NCBI GenBank assembly: GCA_030690945.1
Contig: JAUYFM010000002.1
Location: forward strand, 62,001-126,000
DNA length: 64,000 nucleotides
Direction of reading: 5' to 3'
Origin: Smithellaceae bacterium
GTDB taxonomy: Bacteria > Desulfobacterota > Syntrophia > Syntrophales > Smithellaceae
The first letter of the stretch is position 1; the number at the start of each line of letters is the position of its first letter. Shown here piece by piece: positions 60,615 to 64,000 of the stretch. The notes under the pieces are model-generated. The model worked only from the letters and a program-made list of their open reading frames with translations. It ran no database searches and had not been told where the DNA came from. Made by a program: the position numbers and the translations under genes.

Positions 60615-60779
60615 AGCGTGAAGAGTGAAACGTGAAGCGCAGGGGCGCGAGACTGAAGGTAAAAAACGTAGGGAACGGTCGCGACCGTTCCCTCGCTGAT
60701 TCAATCATCTTGATTGAATCGTTTATTTGACGCTTCGATAAATGCAGAAATGCATAGGTTCAATCTGCAAGATTGAACC
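60611..60779. repeat. Repeat island: heptamers, CGTAGGGAAC palindrome and two GGTTCAA palindromes
   Basis: GTGAAGC, GTGAAGA, GTGAAAC, GTGAAGC occupy 60611-60638. The perfect palindrome GGGAACGGTCG-CGACCGTTCCC lies at 60671-60692. GATTCAATCA-TCT-TGATTGAATC is at 60698-60720 and GGTTCAATCT-GCAA-GATTGAACC at 60757-60779. All three repeat types also occur between 30 and 34 kb. Confidence 0.85.
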
Positions 60780-60808
60780 AGCAAAGAATCAAAAAATCAT
60801 GGAGTTAC

Positions 60809-61699
60809 ATGAAAAAACTTACTTACAAAATTGCCCTTTATCTTTCCCGAAAGCTGGGGGTGTGGTTTTTCCGTACATTTTCCTGGTGTATCGCTACCGG
60901 TTATTTTTTCCTTTTCCCGGCGCGTGTGGCGGATAGTCTGAAATTTTACCGTGCGCTTTTTCCGGGACGCGGCTTTTTCTGTCATCTCTATTGCACCTGG
61001 AAGCAGTTTCATAACTTTACCGATGTCTATATCCACCGCTTCATTCCCTGGGCGGCGGATCAGGCCGAATTCAGGCACGGAGGCTGGGAGCATCTGAATG
61101 AAGCAGTGGCCAAAAAGACCGGCGCGATTGTGGTGATGTCGCATATCGGCAATTGGGAACTCGCGGCACAAAGGCTCAACCGGAAAGGTCTGCCGATCAT
61201 GCTCTTTCTGGGCGCCAAGCACAAGGAGCAGGTCGAGCGTATTCAAAAAGATAATCTGGCGAAAAAAGGCATCAAAATCGTGACGACGGATGAAAAAGAA
61301 AAATCGCCGTTCGCTCTGCTGGAGGGTATCAACTTCCTCCGCGAAGGCGGCATTGTTTCGATGACGGGCGACCGTCTCTGGGGTGAGCAGACGCATGTAA
61401 CAGTGGACTTTCTGGGTCATGAGGCGCGTCTGCCGGATATGCCGCATTTATTTGCCCTGATGACGGGTGCGCCGCTGATGACTTTTTTCGTCTATCAGGA
61501 GGCTATAGGAAAATATTGCATCAAAGTTTCCAAAGGCCGAAAGGTTTTCGCCGCCACGCGCGCGGATCGAAAAAAAGCGGTGCTGGAATCCGTCCAGGCT
61601 TATGCCGACGATCTGGCCCGTTTCGCTTCGGAGCATCCTTTCGAGTGGCATCATTTTGAGCCGTTTCTTGGGGAAAAAATAAATAAAAACAATAAATAA
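60809..61699 (+). CDS. LpxL/HtrB-family acyltransferase
   Basis: This 296-residue inner-membrane-associated acyltransferase has an N-terminal hydrophobic stretch (VWFFRTFSWCIATGYFF) and the catalytic MSHIGNWELAAQ (HxxxxE). It continues with MLFLGAKHKEQVERI and GIVSMTGDRLWGEQTHVTVD. The family acylates lipid A late in synthesis; cluster-encoded relatives attach special acyl chains to lipids. GGAG four bases before the ATG at 60809 fixes the start. It likely uses the aryl polyene or a fatty acyl-ACP as donor; this is an inference. Confidence 0.88.
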   Translation: MKKLTYKIALYLSRKLGVWFFRTFSWCIATGYFFLFPARVADSLKFYRALFPGRGFFCHLYCTWKQFHNFTDVYIHRFIPWAADQAEFRHGGWEHLNEAVAKKTGAIVVMSHIGNWELAAQRLNRKGLPIMLFLGAKHKEQVERIQKDNLAKKGIKIVTTDEKEKSPFALLEGINFLREGGIVSMTGDRLWGEQTHVTVDFLGHEARLPDMPHLFALMTGAPLMTFFVYQEAIGKYCIKVSKGRKVFAATRADRKKAVLESVQAYADDLARFASEHPFEWHHFEPFLGEKINKNNK

Positions 61700-61760
61700 G
61701 AATGGATACAGAATTTTCTTTGCGCTGTGTTCATTTTAGTATAAGAAATAAAGGTTATTA

Positions 61761-62183
61761 ATGATGACTGGGCAGGAGCCGGCAATGAAAGTAAACGAAG
61801 TGCCACAGGACATTACGTACTATGAAGGCGTGAAGCGAGCATGTTTTGCTCTCAATGATGAAGGGAAATATGTTGTTGTAGCCAGCATCGGCTGGGATGA
61901 TGAAGCCGTTGTTAACGGTCTGGCTGTTGACGACCTTGCAGCGACGCTTGAGGACACCAGGAAAGCCGTACTGGCCGGGGTGAAAAGCCCACTTTGTTAT
62001 CATATGGAACGGCGGCAGATGAACCCGGAGATTCTGGCGAAAACAGCAGGCATTGCTACCTTCAGGGTTAAAAGGCATTTTCGCCCCGAAATTTTCGCCA
62101 AATTGAAATTGTCTGTTTTAGACCGTTACGCTCAAGCACTCGCCATAACCAAACAGGAATTAATGACCGTACCACAAAAATAA
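61761..62183 (+). CDS. Small conserved protein paired with the BtrH-like gene (copy 1)
   Basis: This 140-residue protein is not assigned to a family. The N-terminal 65 residues are strand-rich (VKRACFALNDEGKYVVVASIGW). The C-terminal half, KSPLCYHMERRQMNPEILAK then TAGIATFRVKRHFRPEIF and KLKLSVLDRYAQAL, looks like a compact helix-turn-helix and is strongly shared with the copy at 63238-63645. There is no signal peptide. It directly precedes a BtrH-like gene, as does its paralogue, so the two proteins probably work together, for example as partner or carrier-recognition factor. Alternative: a DNA-binding regulator. Confidence 0.6.
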   Translation: MMTGQEPAMKVNEVPQDITYYEGVKRACFALNDEGKYVVVASIGWDDEAVVNGLAVDDLAATLEDTRKAVLAGVKSPLCYHMERRQMNPEILAKTAGIATFRVKRHFRPEIFAKLKLSVLDRYAQALAITKQELMTVPQK

Positions 62184-62206
62184 ACAAGGAAGGTAAACAG
62201 TTATCA

Positions 62207-63241
62207 ATGAGTTCAGAAGTAACAGCAGCCGGTAAACCATTTATCCATCATCATTCCGCACATTGCGAAAGTGGCGCCACATCGGCGTTGTTTCGGGACA
62301 AAGGTGTGGAAATCTCCGAATCAATGATTTTCGGTATCGGTAGCGGCATTTACTTCGGCCATCTGCCGTTTATTAAGTGGGTGGGACTGCCGATTACAAC
62401 CTTTCGATCTCGTCCGGGAACGCTTTTTGCCAAAGCCGCCAAACGCATTGGAGGAAAGTTCTTCACTAAAAGATACCATAGTGCGAAAAAAGGCATGGCC
62501 GAGCTGAGGCGTGTGCTTTCCGAAGGACATATTGTCGGTTTGACAACCAACATCTACTGGCTGACGTATTTTCCCAATCGTTTCCGCTTTCAGTTCAACG
62601 GTCATAACATCGTCGTTTTGCGCGAAATTGAAAATGGCTTCCGGGTGAGCGATCCGGTGCTGGAGTATCCGGTGGATTGCCTGACCGAGGATATGGAGCG
62701 GGCGCGATTCGCTCGAGGGCCGCTGGAACCGCGTGGTTTTATGTATTACGCGGAAAACGTCCCGTTGAATCCTGATTTACGTCTGGCCTGCATTGCGGCG
62801 ATGAAAGATACCTGTAAGATGATGCTGAGAACCCCTTTCCCTTTTGTCGGTATCAGGGGAATGCGCTATCTCGCCAAAAAAACTATTTCCAGTCCCGACA
62901 AGCTGGGATTTAAAGAGGCCTGCCGGCGTCTGGCCAATATTGTCCGCATGCAGGAAGAAGTCGGCACAGGCGGCGCGGGGTTTCGCTTCATGTATGCAGC
63001 CTTCCTGCAGGAAGCAGCCGATCTGTTCGCCTCCGCTGAACTTTCGCAATTATCTAAAGAAATGACCGCTATCGGCGACATCTGGCGAGAGTTTGCCGTG
63101 GTTTCCGCGCGTATTATCAAGCAAAGAGGCCAGCCTGAGGAGACATTTGAAAAGGCGGGCGGCCTGATGCTGATCTGCGCGGGGCGTGAAGAACAACTGT
63201 TTCGTGATCTCGACAAGATTGCAAGGACACTCAAGGCATGA
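62207..63241 (+). CDS. BtrH-like acyltransferase (copy 1)
   Basis: This 344-residue protein has the BtrH_N pattern FIHHHSAHCESGATSAL with catalytic-type Cys20 after His19, then MIFGIGSGIYFGHLPF, and a GHIVGLTTNIYWLTYF strand with later DPVLEYPV. The C-terminal half is the helical DUF4872-type region. BtrH of butirosin synthesis moves an acyl group from ACP to an amine through a cysteine-protease-like fold. In this cluster it could amidate the polyene acyl chain with an amine head. AAGGAAGG precedes the ATG; the next gene overlaps its stop (ATGA). Confidence 0.83.
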   Translation: MSSEVTAAGKPFIHHHSAHCESGATSALFRDKGVEISESMIFGIGSGIYFGHLPFIKWVGLPITTFRSRPGTLFAKAAKRIGGKFFTKRYHSAKKGMAELRRVLSEGHIVGLTTNIYWLTYFPNRFRFQFNGHNIVVLREIENGFRVSDPVLEYPVDCLTEDMERARFARGPLEPRGFMYYAENVPLNPDLRLACIAAMKDTCKMMLRTPFPFVGIRGMRYLAKKTISSPDKLGFKEACRRLANIVRMQEEVGTGGAGFRFMYAAFLQEAADLFASAELSQLSKEMTAIGDIWREFAVVSARIIKQRGQPEETFEKAGGLMLICAGREEQLFRDLDKIARTLKA

Positions 63242-63645
63242 AGGCTCAAAAGGAACTGACCATGGAATTAGAAGATGAAATTTTTAATGATGGGTTGCCG
63301 AAAGCGTATTACAAGCACAACGATAACGGGCAATATGTCCTTGAGACAAACGCTCCCTGGGCGGAAAAAGTATCTTGTGCCCTGATTATTGCTGGTAATC
63401 GCGCCAATCTCGAGGAAATCAGAAAAGCAGTGCTTGCCGGTCAGAAAAGCCCGCTTTGTTATCATATGGAAATGCGGCAGATGGATCCGGGGATGCTGGC
63501 TAAGGCGGCGGGGATAGCGGGATTTCGGGTCAAGAGACATTTGCGCCCCGAGATATTTGCCAAACTTAAACTATCTGTTTTAAATCGTTATACAAAGGCT
63601 CTGAGGGTCACACTGGAAGAATTAAAAACCGTGCCGAATAGCTAA
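63238..63645 (+). CDS. Small conserved protein paired with the BtrH-like gene (copy 2)
   Basis: These 135 residues are a paralogue of 61761-62183. The shared C-terminal block runs from KAVLAGQKSPLCYHMEMRQM through AGIAGFRVKRHLRPEIFAK to RYTKAL with few changes, while the N-terminus is divergent (MKAQKELTMELEDEIFND). The start overlaps the stop of the first BtrH-like gene; an ATG at 63262 is an alternative. Conservation of the C-terminal block but not the front suggests that the block makes the functional contact. Confidence 0.6.
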   Translation: MKAQKELTMELEDEIFNDGLPKAYYKHNDNGQYVLETNAPWAEKVSCALIIAGNRANLEEIRKAVLAGQKSPLCYHMEMRQMDPGMLAKAAGIAGFRVKRHLRPEIFAKLKLSVLNRYTKALRVTLEELKTVPNS

Positions 63646-63670
63646 AATTAAGGAAGGATGCTATTTTTTC

Positions 63671-64000
63671 ATGACTACAGAACTCGCAGCCAATGGCAAA
63701 CCATTTGTTCATCATCATGGTGCACATTGTGAAACAGCAGTGACATCCGCCCTGTTTCGCTATCAGGGTGTGGATATTTCCGAGCCGATGATTTTCGGCA
63801 TCGGCAGCGGTATTTTTTTTGGTTATCTGCCGTTTATAAAACTGGTACATTTGCCGGTCACTGCTTTTCGCTATAAACCCGGAGCGGTCTTTCACAAGGC
63901 GGCCAAAAGGCTGGGCGGAGATTTTGTGATCAAGACTTATCGCGATCCCCAAAAAGGCATGGATGAGTTAAGGCAGGTGCTTAAAACCGGTCAGATTGTC
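63671..64000 (+). CDS. BtrH-like acyltransferase (copy 2), 5' part
   Basis: The first 110 codons are in the window and the gene runs off the right edge. It repeats copy 1 closely: FVHHHGAHCETAVTSALF with Cys20 at the same position, MIFGIGSGIFFGYLPF and KAAKRLGGDFVIKTY. It has diverged well beyond a recent duplication, so the two enzymes may transfer different acyl groups or use different acceptors. AAGGAAGG lies 12 bases before the ATG. Confidence 0.8.
   Translation, partial: MTTELAANGKPFVHHHGAHCETAVTSALFRYQGVDISEPMIFGIGSGIFFGYLPFIKLVHLPVTAFRYKPGAVFHKAAKRLGGDFVIKTYRDPQKGMDELRQVLKTGQIV

Overview
The window looks like a chromosomal segment of an anaerobic deltaproteobacterium (Desulfobacterota), most plausibly a Syntrophus/Smithella-like syntroph. 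This is an inference. The supporting traits are periplasmic multihaem cytochromes with NrfD/ferredoxin-type quinol modules and system II cytochrome maturation, several acyl-CoA ligases, methylmalonyl-CoA epimerase with a MeaB GTPase, FdhD, and a candidate selenoprotein. I see no rRNA, tRNA, CRISPR array or intact insertion sequence.

Layout. 1-5.8 kb is an AT-rich accessory block between two tails of a zinc alcohol dehydrogenase. It holds a leftward set (WYL regulator, an unknown protein, Nmad2 and Nmad3, the last two being families tied to DNA base hypermodification) and a divergent rightward set (a stand-alone DnaA ATPase domain and two orphan proteins). 5.8-9.6 kb carries a nitroreductase, NAD(P)HX repair enzyme and an MFS carrier that seems to start at ATT. 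9.7-15.1 kb is a leftward housekeeping run (plsC, ftsK, rimO, ispB). 15.4-18.8 kb is livHMGF without a binding protein, closed by a bidirectional terminator.

18.9-30.2 kb is a periplasmic electron-transfer locus. It has two Tat-exported FAD reductases of the fumarate-reductase/flavocytochrome c family, an 11-haem cytochrome interrupted by an in-frame UGA with a SECIS-like hairpin, a 6-haem partner cytochrome, NrfD and a four-cluster ferredoxin, a 12-haem cytochrome built of four three-haem modules, and ResB/CcsA for haem attachment. The likely flow is quinol to NrfD/FeS, then cytochromes, then flavoprotein. 30.2-38.7 kb holds small metabolic genes (peroxiredoxin, glyoxalase II-like enzyme, isochorismatase-like enzyme, fdhD, methylmalonyl-CoA epimerase, meaB, a MerR regulator, two acyl-CoA ligases).

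39-64 kb is dominated by an aryl-polyene-type type II polyketide cluster. It has an acyl/aryl ligase, one dehydratase, ketoreductase, LolA-like carrier, lipoprotein, CrtI-like oxidoreductase, ACP, two ketosynthases plus a chain-length-factor-like partner with a dead active site, acyltransferases, aromatic amino acid ammonia-lyase, thioesterase, glycosyltransferase and an MMPL exporter fused to a methyltransferase. Unusual additions are a cobalamin-type radical SAM enzyme, a fatty-acid-kinase-like FakA-FakB fusion, and a tandemly duplicated pair of a small unknown protein plus a BtrH-like acyltransferase, the second copy running off the window. Together they suggest an aryl-capped polyene acyl chain that is built on ACP, activated and transferred to an amine or lipid acceptor, and exported to the outer membrane.

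Intergenic DNA is peppered with 7-bp tandem repeats and two families of short palindromes. In two places the heptamers run into coding sequence.
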